The position numbers were made by a program, and so were the translations under genes. Positions 22,797 to 31,025 of a stretch of DNA of 44,025 nucleotides are shown here, one piece after another. The DNA is taken from positions 1-44,025 of the forward strand of contig CALDQH010000032.1 in assembly GCA_937911935.1 (NCBI GenBank), given 5' to 3'. The DNA is from an uncultured Bacteroidales bacterium (GTDB lineage Bacteria; Bacteroidota; Bacteroidia; Bacteroidales; Paludibacteraceae). The notes beneath the pieces were generated by a model that ran no database searches, was not told where the DNA came from, and was given only the letters and a program-made list of their open reading frames with translations. Within the stretch, counting starts at the first letter, position 1; each line of letters begins with the position of its first letter.

Positions 22797-24062
22797 AATG
22801 GTAAAGGTGAAAACCAAGCCACCTGTTTGTTTGTTTGAAACACGAATGCTACCACCATGAAATTGAACAGCGTGTTTAACAATAGCCAAACCAAGTCCAG
22901 TTCCGCCTTTGCTGCGTGATCGTCCTTTATCTACTCTATAAAACCTTTCAAAAAGGTGTGAAAGGTGTTTTTCTTCTACGCCAGTGCCATCGTCTTCAAA
23001 GCATATTTCACAGCATTTGTGGTTGTTTTTTGTTAGAGAGATGTGAATGTTTTTGCCACCCGAATACGAGATAGCATTTTCTGTAAGGTTTCTAAATATA
23101 GATGCTATCAGGGGTGTATTTCCGTGTATGGTTACGGTTTCATCAAAATGTTTATGCAAATGAAACCTTTCTGCCTCTGGCATTATGTTTAGTTCATCGG
23201 CTATTTCGTCGATGATGGCATTTATATTTACAGGTTCTTTGTTGATAAGCAAGCTACCTTCTTCCATGCGGGTAATCAGCAAAACCTCGTCCAAAAGTTT
23301 ACGCAGACGGCTATTGTGCATATAACATTTTTCTATCAATTCTTGGCGTTTTTCTTCTGTAAGGGATATGCCCGAAAGCAACGTTTCTAGGCACACTTGT
23401 ATGGAAGTAACAGGTGTTTTCAGTTCGTGGTTTATGTTGTTGGTAAGTTGCTTTTTGATGATTTTTTTTTCGTCTTTTTGCTTATTGGATATTTCTTTTC
23501 CTAGTTTACGAGTTACAAAATAGGCTATTGTGCTTATAAGGATACTCATACAAATGATGATCACAATAAAGGCCCAATCTGCCTTTAGCAGTTTGCGCAA
23601 AGAAGCAGAGTAGGGTATGGCAGAACGCACTACATAATGGTTGCCTTTGGTGGCAGAGTAGAAGTATTCGCGCCCGTCGCTGGCAGATAATCTACCTATA
23701 TGAAAGGCTGCACCTTTTTCTATGGCTTCGGCTATTTCTGGCCGTTGACTGTGGTTATCCAATGCTGCTAAATTAAGCATATTGTCGTATACCACAGTGC
23801 CATCCAGTTTAATAATAGAAATGCGTAGTTTATTAAAGGGTTGCGAATGGGTGTTTATGTAATCTTTGTACGATAGCCCGTTTTCTAAAACCCGAAGTAA
23901 ATTGTTATTGTACAATTGTAATTCGGCATTTAAAAAGTTGGTTTTGTACTCTTTTTCTCTTACGTATTGCGAGCCTACAAAACAGATTACGATGGTCCAT
24001 ATAAAAGCAAGAACCATCATAAACAATTTTTTGTGGTACGAATGTTTAATCTTTGAAACCAT
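22785..24062 (-). CDS. Membrane sensor histidine kinase (PhoR-like)
   Basis: A 425-residue histidine kinase; the ATG at 24062 is preferred over a TTG at 24068. Two transmembrane segments, about 15-33 and 162-182 (AFIVIIICMSILISTIAYFV), bracket an extracytoplasmic sensor of about 130 residues. The dimerisation and phosphoacceptor domain has NINHELKTPVTSI near residue 210 (H-box), followed by the N box NLTENAISYS, the G1 box EDDGTGVEEKHL, the F box FERFYRVDKG and G2 KGGTGLGLAIVK, all intact. It overlaps the response-regulator gene by 17 bp. The layout matches PhoR of Bacteroidota, and the divergent pst operon supports phosphate sensing, but the ligand cannot be read from the sequence. Confidence 0.88.
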   Translation of the reverse strand: MVSKIKHSYHKKLFMMVLAFIWTIVICFVGSQYVREKEYKTNFLNAELQLYNNNLLRVLENGLSYKDYINTHSQPFNKLRISIIKLDGTVVYDNMLNLAALDNHSQRPEIAEAIEKGAAFHIGRLSASDGREYFYSATKGNHYVVRSAIPYSASLRKLLKADWAFIVIIICMSILISTIAYFVTRKLGKEISNKQKDEKKIIKKQLTNNINHELKTPVTSIQVCLETLLSGISLTEEKRQELIEKCYMHNSRLRKLLDEVLLITRMEEGSLLINKEPVNINAIIDEIADELNIMPEAERFHLHKHFDETVTIHGNTPLIASIFRNLTENAISYSGGKNIHISLTKNNHKCCEICFEDDGTGVEEKHLSHLFERFYRVDKGRSRSKGGTGLGLAIVKHAVQFHGGSIRVSNKQTGGLVFTFTIKKK

Positions 24063-24744
24063 AACCAAAACCAGATCGTGTTACTATATAAGAACCATAT
24101 TCCCCAATTTTAGAGCGTATTCTAGTAATATTTACGTCTATGGTTCGGTCTAAAACCACCACTTCGTTACTCCATACTTTATTTAAAATCTCTTCGCGTG
24201 AGCAAATTTTTCCACGATGGGATAGAAGATAGGCCAGTAGTTCAAACTCTTTTCGTGCCATTTTTACCTCTACATTATCCACCAAACATCGTTTAAATTC
24301 TAAATCAAGTTTCAAACCATTTACTTGAAGCGTGTTTGGTTTTTCTGTGGGTGTTTTCATTTCTTTGTTTCCAGCAGTTCTACGCAAAACACTCTTTACT
24401 CTGGCTATTACATTGCGTACGGTATAAGGTTTCATGATATAGTCGTCCGCACCAATTTCTAGTCCCATAATCATGTCGTCTTCTGTGTCGCGAGCGGTAC
24501 AAAAGATGATGGGAATATCGGCTGTTTGGAGGTTAGATTTTAGCATTTTAGCCAGCTTTATACCACTTATTTCGCCCATCATAATGTCTAGTAGAATAAG
24601 CGAATAATCTGGTAAATGAAGCGTCAAGGCTTGTTCTGCACTAAAAGCAATATCTACGTCGTATCCCTCGTTTTCTAGGTTGATTTTTAGAACCTCACAT
24701 AGGGTTTCTTCATCGTCTACTATTAGTAATCGTTTTATTGCCAT
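24046..24744 (-). CDS. OmpR/PhoB-family response regulator
   Basis: A 232-residue two-domain regulator. The ATG at 24744 (MAIKRLLIVDDEET) is the normal family start. The receiver has Asp10/Asp11, the phosphoacceptor Asp53 (ILLDIM), Thr83 and Lys105 (MKPY). The C-terminal winged helix (about 140-232) shows KMARKEFELLAYLLSHRGKI and RTIDVNITRIRSKIG, typical of OmpR/PhoB DNA-binding domains. It is co-transcribed with the overlapping histidine kinase and divergent from porin-pstSCAB, so it is the likely PhoB. No symbol is given because many Bacteroidota regulators have this architecture. Confidence 0.88.
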   Translation of the reverse strand: MAIKRLLIVDDEETLCEVLKINLENEGYDVDIAFSAEQALTLHLPDYSLILLDIMMGEISGIKLAKMLKSNLQTADIPIIFCTARDTEDDMIMGLEIGADDYIMKPYTVRNVIARVKSVLRRTAGNKEMKTPTEKPNTLQVNGLKLDLEFKRCLVDNVEVKMARKEFELLAYLLSHRGKICSREEILNKVWSNEVVVLDRTIDVNITRIRSKIGEYGSYIVTRSGFGYGFKD

Positions 24745-24768
24745 TATGTTTTGTAAAGGTTTGTACAG

Positions 24769-24798
24769 CAAATGTATAGATAATAAATGAGTTGCAAA
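24769..24798 (-). promoter_or_regulatory. Promoter of the two-component operon
   Basis: On the minus strand TTTG (24798-24795), 18-bp spacer, TACATTTG (24776-24769), 25 bp before the regulator start codon. One base short of the usual 19-bp spacer. Confidence 0.55.
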
Positions 24799-24871
24799 AT
24801 AGCTCCATTAGAATTTAATAAAAATGTAACAATTTTTGTAAACACGGCATTTAATGAAAGCCTAACTTTTT

Positions 24872-24906
24872 TGAAATATTTATGAAACCTTACGGGCATA
24901 CTTTTG
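24872..24906 (+). promoter_or_regulatory. Candidate Pho-type box and promoter of the porin-pst cluster
   Basis: TTGAAAT-ATTT-ATGAAAC holds two TGAAA half-sites 11 bp apart (24872 and 24883), the same 7+4 periodicity as the E. coli Pho box, ending about six bases before a TACTTTTG element at 24899-24906. There is no TTTG at -33, as expected for an activator-dependent promoter. The half-site sequence differs from the E. coli consensus, so this is a positional argument. Confidence 0.4.
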
Positions 24907-24933
24907 CAGTGTAAATTTTAAACACAGCAAATT

Positions 24934-25983
24934 ATGAAAACAAAATTTCTTTTAGTAACTATCTTTACTTGTGTGGGTGTTTTTACTTATGCGCAGGATT
25001 CCCAAAAGGAAGAAGTAAGCGAGCAAGTAGTGAAAACAGAAGAAGTTAGCCAAGAGGTTGTAAAAAAAGAAGAACCCCAACAGCCAAAAGGAAAAGCAAT
25101 TGTACAAATTTTTGCCAATTTCAATGCACAGTTTATGGGCGATAACATTGCTTGCGGATTTGAATTGGACAGAAGTTATATTGGCTACGAGTACAATTTT
25201 GGCAAAGGTCTATCTGTAAAAGGCGTATTAGACATTGGAAAATCGTCGGATGTTACCGATTACCATCGCATCGTTTACATTAAAAATGCCATGCTTTCGT
25301 GGAAAAAAGGAGGTCTTACCTTAAACGGAGGTCTTATTTCTACTACACAATTCAATTTTCAAGAAAAATTTTGGGGTTATCGTTATGTAATGAAGTCATT
25401 TCAAGACGAATACAAATTTGGAAGTAGCGCAGACTTAGGTATTTCGGCTGCTTATAAATTTGCCGATTGGATTGCTGCTGATGCTATTATAGTAAACGGC
25501 GAAGGGTATAAAAAAATCCAAAAAGGCACAGGTTTCAACTATGGTTTAGGTGTTACACTTACCCCTGTTAAAGGTTTCCAAATGCGTCTGTATGGAGGTT
25601 TAAACCAAAGTGGTGAAGACGGCAAAGAAGACATTGTAAACATGGCAGCGTTTGCAGGTTATAAGAGCGATAAATTTACCATCGGGGCAGAATACAACCA
25701 CATGCTAAACGCTGGAAACAAAAAAGGCAACGACCAATTTGGTTACTCTATTTTCGCTTCAGTAAATCTTCCAAAACAAATTTCACTATACGCAAGATGG
25801 GACGATTTGTATTCAAAAGACAACTGGAACCTAGCAAAAGACAAACAAGCAGCCATATTGGGAGCAGAATTTAAACTAGGAAAGTATGTGAAACTGGCTC
25901 CAAACTTTAGAATGGATATCCCCAAAGCAGCAGGCGAAAATATAGGGTATGCAGCTTACGTAAATTTTTACTTTGGTTTTTAA
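24934..25983 (+). CDS. Outer-membrane porin, probably phosphate-selective (OprO/OprP-like)
   Basis: A 349-residue porin. It has a signal peptide (MKTKFLLVTIFTCVGVFTYAQ), then an unusual Glu/Val/Lys-rich low-complexity segment (about 22-50, with repeats of EEVSEQVV/EEVSQEVV) before the barrel. The barrel strands are regular (IVQIFANFNAQFMG, GLSVKGVLDIG, AADAIIVNGEGYKK, GFQMRLYGGLNQSG), ending in the aromatic terminus VNFYFGF required for outer-membrane insertion. It lies 20 bp before pstS in the same orientation and behind a candidate Pho-type promoter, so it likely supplies phosphate to the Pst system, as OprP does in Pseudomonas. Substrate specificity is inferred from context. Confidence 0.82.
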   Translation: MKTKFLLVTIFTCVGVFTYAQDSQKEEVSEQVVKTEEVSQEVVKKEEPQQPKGKAIVQIFANFNAQFMGDNIACGFELDRSYIGYEYNFGKGLSVKGVLDIGKSSDVTDYHRIVYIKNAMLSWKKGGLTLNGGLISTTQFNFQEKFWGYRYVMKSFQDEYKFGSSADLGISAAYKFADWIAADAIIVNGEGYKKIQKGTGFNYGLGVTLTPVKGFQMRLYGGLNQSGEDGKEDIVNMAAFAGYKSDKFTIGAEYNHMLNAGNKKGNDQFGYSIFASVNLPKQISLYARWDDLYSKDNWNLAKDKQAAILGAEFKLGKYVKLAPNFRMDIPKAAGENIGYAAYVNFYFGF

Positions 25984-26003
25984 TTCAATAAAATTGAAAA
26001 AGT

Positions 26004-27071
26004 ATGAAAAAGTTATTCTTATCAATCCTTTCACTATCATTAGCCCTTGGTATGGCATCTTGTAGTGGAAATTCAAACAGCGAAAGTCGTGAAGCTCAAG
26101 AGCTTGCAGGTGCAGGAGCAACCTTCCCTCTACCTTTCTACAACGTGGTATTTGAAGAGTTTTCGGCGGTAAACGGCGATGTGGTAGCATACGGTGGCAT
26201 TGGTTCTGGCGGTGGCGTGCGCAATTTACGCGATAAAATTGTAGACTTTGCAGCAAGCGATGCCTATCTTTCAGATAAAGAAATGGCAGAAATTGACCCT
26301 GTGGTACACATCCCTACTTGCATGGGAGCAGTAGTAGTTGCCTACAACTTAGATGGGGTTACCGATTTAAAACTTTCTGGCGAAATTATAGCCGACATTT
26401 ATGCTGGTAAAATAAGAATGTGGAACGACCCCAAAATTACAGCGCTGAATCCAAATGTTACCCTACCTAATGCAGAAATCATCCCTGTATTTCGTTCAGA
26501 TGGTTCTGGTACCACCTTTGTTTTCACCGATTATTTAAGCAAAGTAAGCCCTGCTTGGAATAGCCAATACGGCGCAGGAAAAGCTGTCAACTTCCCTATT
26601 GGACAAGCCGCAAAAGGCAATCCCGGAGTGGCTGGCGTTATCTCTCAAACCAAAAATGCCATCGGTTATGTAGGTTCTGAATATGCGTTTGCACAACAAA
26701 TTTCGTACGCTAAAATACAAAACGCACAAGGTGAATTTATTGAACCTACCGCAGCCAGTATTTCGGCAGCAGCATCAGGAAATATTCCTGCAGATACCCG
26801 TACTTCTATCACCAACTCTAATGCAAAAGGTGCTTACCCTATTTCTACTTTTACGTGGATAGTTGTTTACCAAGAACAAAATTATTCCAATCGTAGCAAG
26901 GAGCAAGCCATGGCAACATTGGATCTATTACAATACATCCTTTCAGACCAGGCGCAAGCCATCACCAGTGAAGTACACTATGCTCCGCTTCCTGAAAAAG
27001 CCAAAGAACTTAGTTTAACCAACATCAAATCAATTACATACAATAAAATATCTCTATTAGAGGGTAAGTAA
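26004..27071 (+). CDS. pstS: Phosphate-binding lipoprotein PstS
   Basis: A 355-residue periplasmic phosphate-binding protein with a lipoprotein signal peptide (MKKLFLSILSLSLALGMASC, Cys20). The mature part begins LAGAGATFPLPFYNVVFEEF, the canonical PstS start, and has GIGSGGGVRNL, DFAASDAYL, VFRSDGSGTTFVFTDYLS (phosphate-binding Ser/Thr cluster) and GYVGSEYA. It delivers phosphate to PstCA. Neighbours: a porin 20 bp upstream and pstC 3 bp downstream, forming the porin-pstSCAB operon. Anchoring by lipid is common for PstS in Bacteroidota and Gram-positives, unlike soluble E. coli PstS. Confidence 0.95.
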   Translation: MKKLFLSILSLSLALGMASCSGNSNSESREAQELAGAGATFPLPFYNVVFEEFSAVNGDVVAYGGIGSGGGVRNLRDKIVDFAASDAYLSDKEMAEIDPVVHIPTCMGAVVVAYNLDGVTDLKLSGEIIADIYAGKIRMWNDPKITALNPNVTLPNAEIIPVFRSDGSGTTFVFTDYLSKVSPAWNSQYGAGKAVNFPIGQAAKGNPGVAGVISQTKNAIGYVGSEYAFAQQISYAKIQNAQGEFIEPTAASISAAASGNIPADTRTSITNSNAKGAYPISTFTWIVVYQEQNYSNRSKEQAMATLDLLQYILSDQAQAITSEVHYAPLPEKAKELSLTNIKSITYNKISLLEGK

Positions 27072-27074
27072 TAT

Positions 27075-27932
27075 ATGAACGATAAATTGTATAAAATACT
27101 ATTGTTCATTACTGCATTGATTATGCCAATAGTGTGCGGGGGCATTGTATTTGCCCTCGTCACTGATGCATACGATGCATTTGAACATTTTGGTTTTTTA
27201 AACTTCCTTACTTCGTCAGAATGGAGTTACACCGAAGGTCACGAGCAATACGGAGCCCTTCCTTTTATTACAGGCACCTTAATGACCACTTTATTGGCTC
27301 TTATCTTTTGTATTCCGTTTTCTTTGCCTGTGGCATTGTTTGTGGGCGAATACTTTAAAGGAACAAAAATAGCGTCGGTATTGAGCACTATTACCGATTT
27401 ATTGGCGGGTATTCCATCCATTATTTATGGTTTGTGGGGATTTTATACCCTGCGTCCTATCATTATGGCATTGGAAATATCGCCGCAAGGTTCTAGTATC
27501 CTCACCGCATCTCTTGTTTTGGCCATTATGATTATTCCATACGCTTCTTCGTTAAGTTCCGAATTTATCAAAATGGTACCAAACGACTTAAAAGAAGGGG
27601 CTTATAGTTTGGGGGCAACCCGTGCAGAAGTAATCAGAAAAATAGTGTTCCCGGTAGCAGGTTCGGGTATTTTTTCTTCGTATGTTTTGGCAATTGGACG
27701 TGCATTGGGAGAAACCATGACGGTGACCATGCTCATTGGTAATACCAATAATATTCCCAGTTCCATTACTTCTACAGGAAATTCAATGGCGTCTATTATT
27801 GCCAATCAGTTTGGCGAGGCTGATGGTTTAAGACTTTCATCTTTGATAGCGATAGGGCTTATCTTATTTTTGATTACAGCAGGTATTAATATGATTGGTA
27901 AAATAATGATTAAACGTGCCAGAATATCTTGA
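27075..27932 (+). CDS. pstC: Phosphate ABC transporter permease PstC
   Basis: A 285-residue inner-membrane permease with six predicted helices, starting with LYKILLFITALIMPIVCGGIV. The periplasmic loop carries FGFLNFLTSSEW and the typical PstC region YGALPFITGTLMTTLLAL; the ABC-interaction (EAA) loop is KEGAYSLGATRAEVIRKIVFP. It pairs with PstA to form the membrane channel. The start follows pstS by 3 bp and its stop precedes the pstA ATG by 2 bp, consistent with translational coupling. Confidence 0.93.
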   Translation: MNDKLYKILLFITALIMPIVCGGIVFALVTDAYDAFEHFGFLNFLTSSEWSYTEGHEQYGALPFITGTLMTTLLALIFCIPFSLPVALFVGEYFKGTKIASVLSTITDLLAGIPSIIYGLWGFYTLRPIIMALEISPQGSSILTASLVLAIMIIPYASSLSSEFIKMVPNDLKEGAYSLGATRAEVIRKIVFPVAGSGIFSSYVLAIGRALGETMTVTMLIGNTNNIPSSITSTGNSMASIIANQFGEADGLRLSSLIAIGLILFLITAGINMIGKIMIKRARIS

Positions 27933-27934
27933 TT

Positions 27935-28801
27935 ATGGATAATTTAAGAACAAAAAATCGTTTAGTTAAAGATAATTTGATGCTATGGAGTGTTTGTATC
28001 TTGGCAGCACTCACAGCAGTGCCACTCATTGCCATTTTAGGCGAGGTGCTACTGCGTGGTTACGACCAATTTTCGTGGTCTTTCTTTACAGAACCCACTC
28101 CCACTGCCTACAAAGCAATGAAAGCCATCAAAGCGGGCCAACCAATACCCGGAGGCATTGCCAACGGTATTGTGGGTAGTATGATTATGCTAGGCATGGC
28201 CGTGGTGGTTGCCGTGCCATTGGGTATTCTTTGCGGAGCATTTTTGGCAGAAAATAGCAAAACTCGCTTTGCCAAATTTGTAAGTTACCTAACAGACCTT
28301 CTTCAAGGCACTCCTTCTGTGATTATCGGTATTATCACCTACATTTGGGTAGTAGTGCCCATGAAAGGATATTCTGCCATTGCAGGTAGCGTGGCGCTGT
28401 GCATTATGATGCTTCCACTCATTATCCGTTCTACAGAAGAAACCCTAAAAATACTTCCAGCATCACTTAAAGAAGCAGGTTTGGCACTTGGTGGCAATCG
28501 TGCTCGCGTTATGCTTAAAGTACAACTTCCAGCAGCCTTTGGAGGTATTTTCACAGGTGTTTTACTTGCCATTTCTAGAGTAATTGGCGAAACAGCACCA
28601 CTCATGTTCACCGCACTTGGATGTTCGCTGGTACGTTTTGCAATAGACAAACCCATATCTGCTGTGCCGCTGCTTATTTGGGAATTTTTCAACGACCCTA
28701 TTTTGCAGGATCTTATTTGGGGCGCATCACTATTCCTGTTATTATTTGTACTCTCATTGAATGTTTTATCTAAATACCTTGTAAAAAAATGGAATCAATA
28801 A
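27935..28801 (+). CDS. pstA: Phosphate ABC transporter permease PstA
   Basis: A 288-residue permease; I prefer the ATG at 27935 to the TTG two codons upstream. Features are the cytosolic N-terminus, helix LMLWSVCILAALTAVPLIAI, the conserved GGIANGIVGSMIMLGMAVVVAVPLG segment split across helix 2, YLTDLLQGTPSVIIGI and the EAA loop KEAGLALGGNRARVMLKVQLP. It is the partner of PstC. The end overlaps the start of pstB by 13 bp, typical of tightly coupled transporter genes. Confidence 0.93.
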   Translation: MDNLRTKNRLVKDNLMLWSVCILAALTAVPLIAILGEVLLRGYDQFSWSFFTEPTPTAYKAMKAIKAGQPIPGGIANGIVGSMIMLGMAVVVAVPLGILCGAFLAENSKTRFAKFVSYLTDLLQGTPSVIIGIITYIWVVVPMKGYSAIAGSVALCIMMLPLIIRSTEETLKILPASLKEAGLALGGNRARVMLKVQLPAAFGGIFTGVLLAISRVIGETAPLMFTALGCSLVRFAIDKPISAVPLLIWEFFNDPILQDLIWGASLFLLLFVLSLNVLSKYLVKKWNQ

Positions 28802-29556
28802 TACCTATATTGGAATTTAAAAAGACTTGTATTTCGTATACTCCACAAACCATGGCGGTGAAATATGTGTCTGCCGCCATCCAGAAAAATACCATTACAG
28901 CCATTATGGGGCCTTCTGGTTGTGGTAAATCTACCTTGCTTCGTTCTGTAAATTTGATGCACAATTTATACCAAAACATTCGTGTAGATGGCGAAATTTT
29001 GCTAAACGGAGAAAACATTCTATCTATGGAGCCTATTGATGTGCGTCGCAAAGTAGGTATGGTATTCCAACGTCCTACACCATTTCCTACCATGAGTATC
29101 TACGACAATGTACTCTCTGGTTTTGCACTAAATGGCATAAAACTTTCAAAAGCAGAAAAGGATGCCACGGTAGAACGTTGCCTAAAAAGCGTGGCCCTAT
29201 GGGACGAAGTGAAAGATGTGCTCAATAAAAAAGGTACTTTTCTTTCAGGCGGTCAACAACAACGTCTTTGCATTGCTAGAGCCTTGGCCATGAAACCAGA
29301 AATTTTACTTATGGACGAGCCTACTTCTGCTCTAGACCCTATAGCTACCAAACACATAGAAGAACTGATATTGGAGCTGAAAAAAGAGGTGACGATACTC
29401 ATTGTAACCCACAATATGGGCCAAGCCAAACGTGTGTCTTCCAAATCGATGTTTATGTATCTAGGAGAGCTAGTAGAATACGACGACACCGAAACCATGT
29501 TTACCAATCCAAAAGACGAACGCACCAAAGCCTATTTAACGGGAAAAATGGGGTAG
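28789..29556 (+). CDS. pstB: Phosphate ABC transporter ATP-binding protein PstB
   Basis: A 255-residue ABC ATPase: Walker A GPSGCGKST (41-49), Q-loop VFQRPTPFP, signature LSGGQQQR (152-159), Walker B ILLMDEP (172-178), D-loop SALDP and H-loop His in IVTHNM. The VFQRPTPFPTMSIYDNV Q-loop region is characteristic of PstB among ABC proteins. It powers phosphate import through PstCA. It is the last gene before a strong terminator: phoU, which often follows pstB, is absent from this operon. Confidence 0.95.
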   Translation: MESIIPILEFKKTCISYTPQTMAVKYVSAAIQKNTITAIMGPSGCGKSTLLRSVNLMHNLYQNIRVDGEILLNGENILSMEPIDVRRKVGMVFQRPTPFPTMSIYDNVLSGFALNGIKLSKAEKDATVERCLKSVALWDEVKDVLNKKGTFLSGGQQQRLCIARALAMKPEILLMDEPTSALDPIATKHIEELILELKKEVTILIVTHNMGQAKRVSSKSMFMYLGELVEYDDTETMFTNPKDERTKAYLTGKMG

Positions 29557-29573
29557 TTTTGTATGCAGCAAAA

Positions 29574-29612
29574 AAAGGCAAGTTCAAAGATGTGAACCTG
29601 CCTTTCTTTTTT
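29574..29612 (+). terminator. Rho-independent terminator of the pst operon
   Basis: AAAGGCA (29574-29580) and GTTC (29582-29585) pair with GAAC (29594-29597) and TGCCTTT (29599-29605), one A-C mismatch, 8-nt loop, followed by CTTTTTT. It lies 18 bp after the pstB stop and before convergent deoC. Confidence 0.85.
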
Positions 29613-29627
29613 GGGGTATATTGTATA

Positions 29628-30500
29628 TTAAAAATAGACAATCTCTTCTTGGCGTACGGCCGAAAGAATGTTATTGGCCAAGCGGCTTGCCCCAATTCTA
29701 AAGTCTGTGGTATTTACCCAATCTTCGCCTAGAACGCCTTTTACTAACGTTAGGTACAAAAGCGCATCTTGGGTAGTAACAATGCCACCAGCGGCTTTAA
29801 AACCTACTTTAACGCCCGTTTTCTCGTTAAAATCGTGGATGGCTTGGCACATTACGTACGCGTTGTACAAAGAAGCTGCTGCGTCCTTGCCTGTAGAGGT
29901 CTTGATATAATCAGCACCAGCCTCCATGGCTAAAATACTGGCCTTGTACAAATCCAATGGAGTAGTGTATAGGCCTGCTTCCAAAATCACTTTCAATTTT
30001 GCACCGCGGCATGTTGCTTTGATTTCTTGGATTTCTTCAAAAACTTCCTCGTAATTTCCTTGCAAAAATTTCCCTACCGAAAGTACCATATCAATTTCGT
30101 TGGCTCCAGCCAAAAGCGAAAGCCCCGTTTCGGCTACCTTGGTTTCTATAAAAGTTTGAGCCGATGGGAATCCAATAACAGTGGTAATATTAATGTCTTC
30201 GGTCAATGTATTTTTTACAAATTCTACGCACGATGGATAAACGCAAATAGCTGCTGGTTTTCCCATTTCTGGAAACTCCTCGTCAAGGGCATTTATTTTT
30301 TCTACCAGCGTTACTATTTTTTCTTCGTTATCGGTGGTGTTTAGTGAGGTAATTTCTATGTGGTTAAAGAGTTCCTTGATGTTGCCTGGGCGGTCTGTAT
30401 TTTCGTACAAGGTGTCAATCAAGTTTTTTACGTTCTCTTTCACTTGGGTTTCATTCAAGTTAAAAGAGTATCCATTAAAAAGGTCATTAAAGTTTCTCAT
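29628..30500 (-). CDS. deoC: Deoxyribose-phosphate aldolase
   Basis: A 290-residue DeoC that cleaves 2-deoxyribose 5-phosphate to glyceraldehyde 3-phosphate and acetaldehyde in nucleoside catabolism. The ATG at 30500 lies just after the dtd stop; an upstream in-frame Met would overlap dtd. Catalytic features: the Schiff-base Lys200 in DYIKTSTGK, the Asp in NEIDMVLSVG (residue 137) and the second Lys in GFKAAGG near 230, all intact. The N-terminal 60 residues form an extension longer than in the E. coli enzyme, as in other Bacteroidota members. It follows dtd by one base and is the end of a minus-strand group; convergent with pstB. Confidence 0.93.
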   Translation of the reverse strand: MRNFNDLFNGYSFNLNETQVKENVKNLIDTLYENTDRPGNIKELFNHIEITSLNTTDNEEKIVTLVEKINALDEEFPEMGKPAAICVYPSCVEFVKNTLTEDINITTVIGFPSAQTFIETKVAETGLSLLAGANEIDMVLSVGKFLQGNYEEVFEEIQEIKATCRGAKLKVILEAGLYTTPLDLYKASILAMEAGADYIKTSTGKDAAASLYNAYVMCQAIHDFNEKTGVKVGFKAAGGIVTTQDALLYLTLVKGVLGEDWVNTTDFRIGASRLANNILSAVRQEEIVYF

Positions 30501-30501
30501 A

Positions 30502-30954
30502 TTATTCTTTGTTTTTTGAATCAATACAAATGGTAACTGGTCCGTCGTTTAAAAGCGATACTTTCATATCGGCTCCAAAGATACCCTTTTGTATTCCTTT
30601 ATTCAAGTTATTTTTTAGTTTGTTGCAAAAATCTTGGTATAGCGGTTCGGCAATTTCTCCTTTGGCGGCTTTGATGTAAGATGGACGATTGCCTTTTTTG
30701 GTAAGCGCGTGCAAAGTAAATTGACTGATACATAAAATATCGCCATCGGCATCGATGATGGATTTGTTCATTACGCCTTGCTCGTCGTCAAAAATTCGAA
30801 GCGCAGTAATTTTGTTTGCCATCCATGTTAAATCTTCGTTGGTATCTTCATTTTCGAAACCAACCAAGATCATCATTCCTTTTTCGATTTCGCCCACTAC
30901 TTTTTTCTCCACTTCTACTTTGGCAAAAGTTACTCTTTGTATAACTACTCTCAT
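30502..30954 (-). CDS. dtd: D-aminoacyl-tRNA deacylase
   Basis: A 150-residue DTD that removes D-amino acids (and glycine from mischarged tRNA-Ala) from tRNA, proofreading translation. The start MRVVIQRVTFAKVEV is canonical. The two active-site motifs are SQFTL (77-81) and, near the C-terminus, NDGPVT (136-141; the usual form is NSGPVT), whose cross-subunit Gly-cis-Pro gives chiral selectivity. Length is typical. It lies between uvrC (71 bp upstream) and deoC (1 bp downstream) in the same direction. Confidence 0.95.
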   Translation of the reverse strand: MRVVIQRVTFAKVEVEKKVVGEIEKGMMILVGFENEDTNEDLTWMANKITALRIFDDEQGVMNKSIIDADGDILCISQFTLHALTKKGNRPSYIKAAKGEIAEPLYQDFCNKLKNNLNKGIQKGIFGADMKVSLLNDGPVTICIDSKNKE

Positions 30955-31025
30955 TTTCTTGTTTTTATTCAGTTTTTTGCGACCGTTTATACGGTTTACG
31001 CTTAAATTTTTAATTCTGAGCCACT

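Noticed and set aside
30955..31025. Hairpin ACCGT/ACGGT between uvrC and dtd as a terminator
   Set aside because: Only 5 bp and not followed by a U tract on the transcribed strand.
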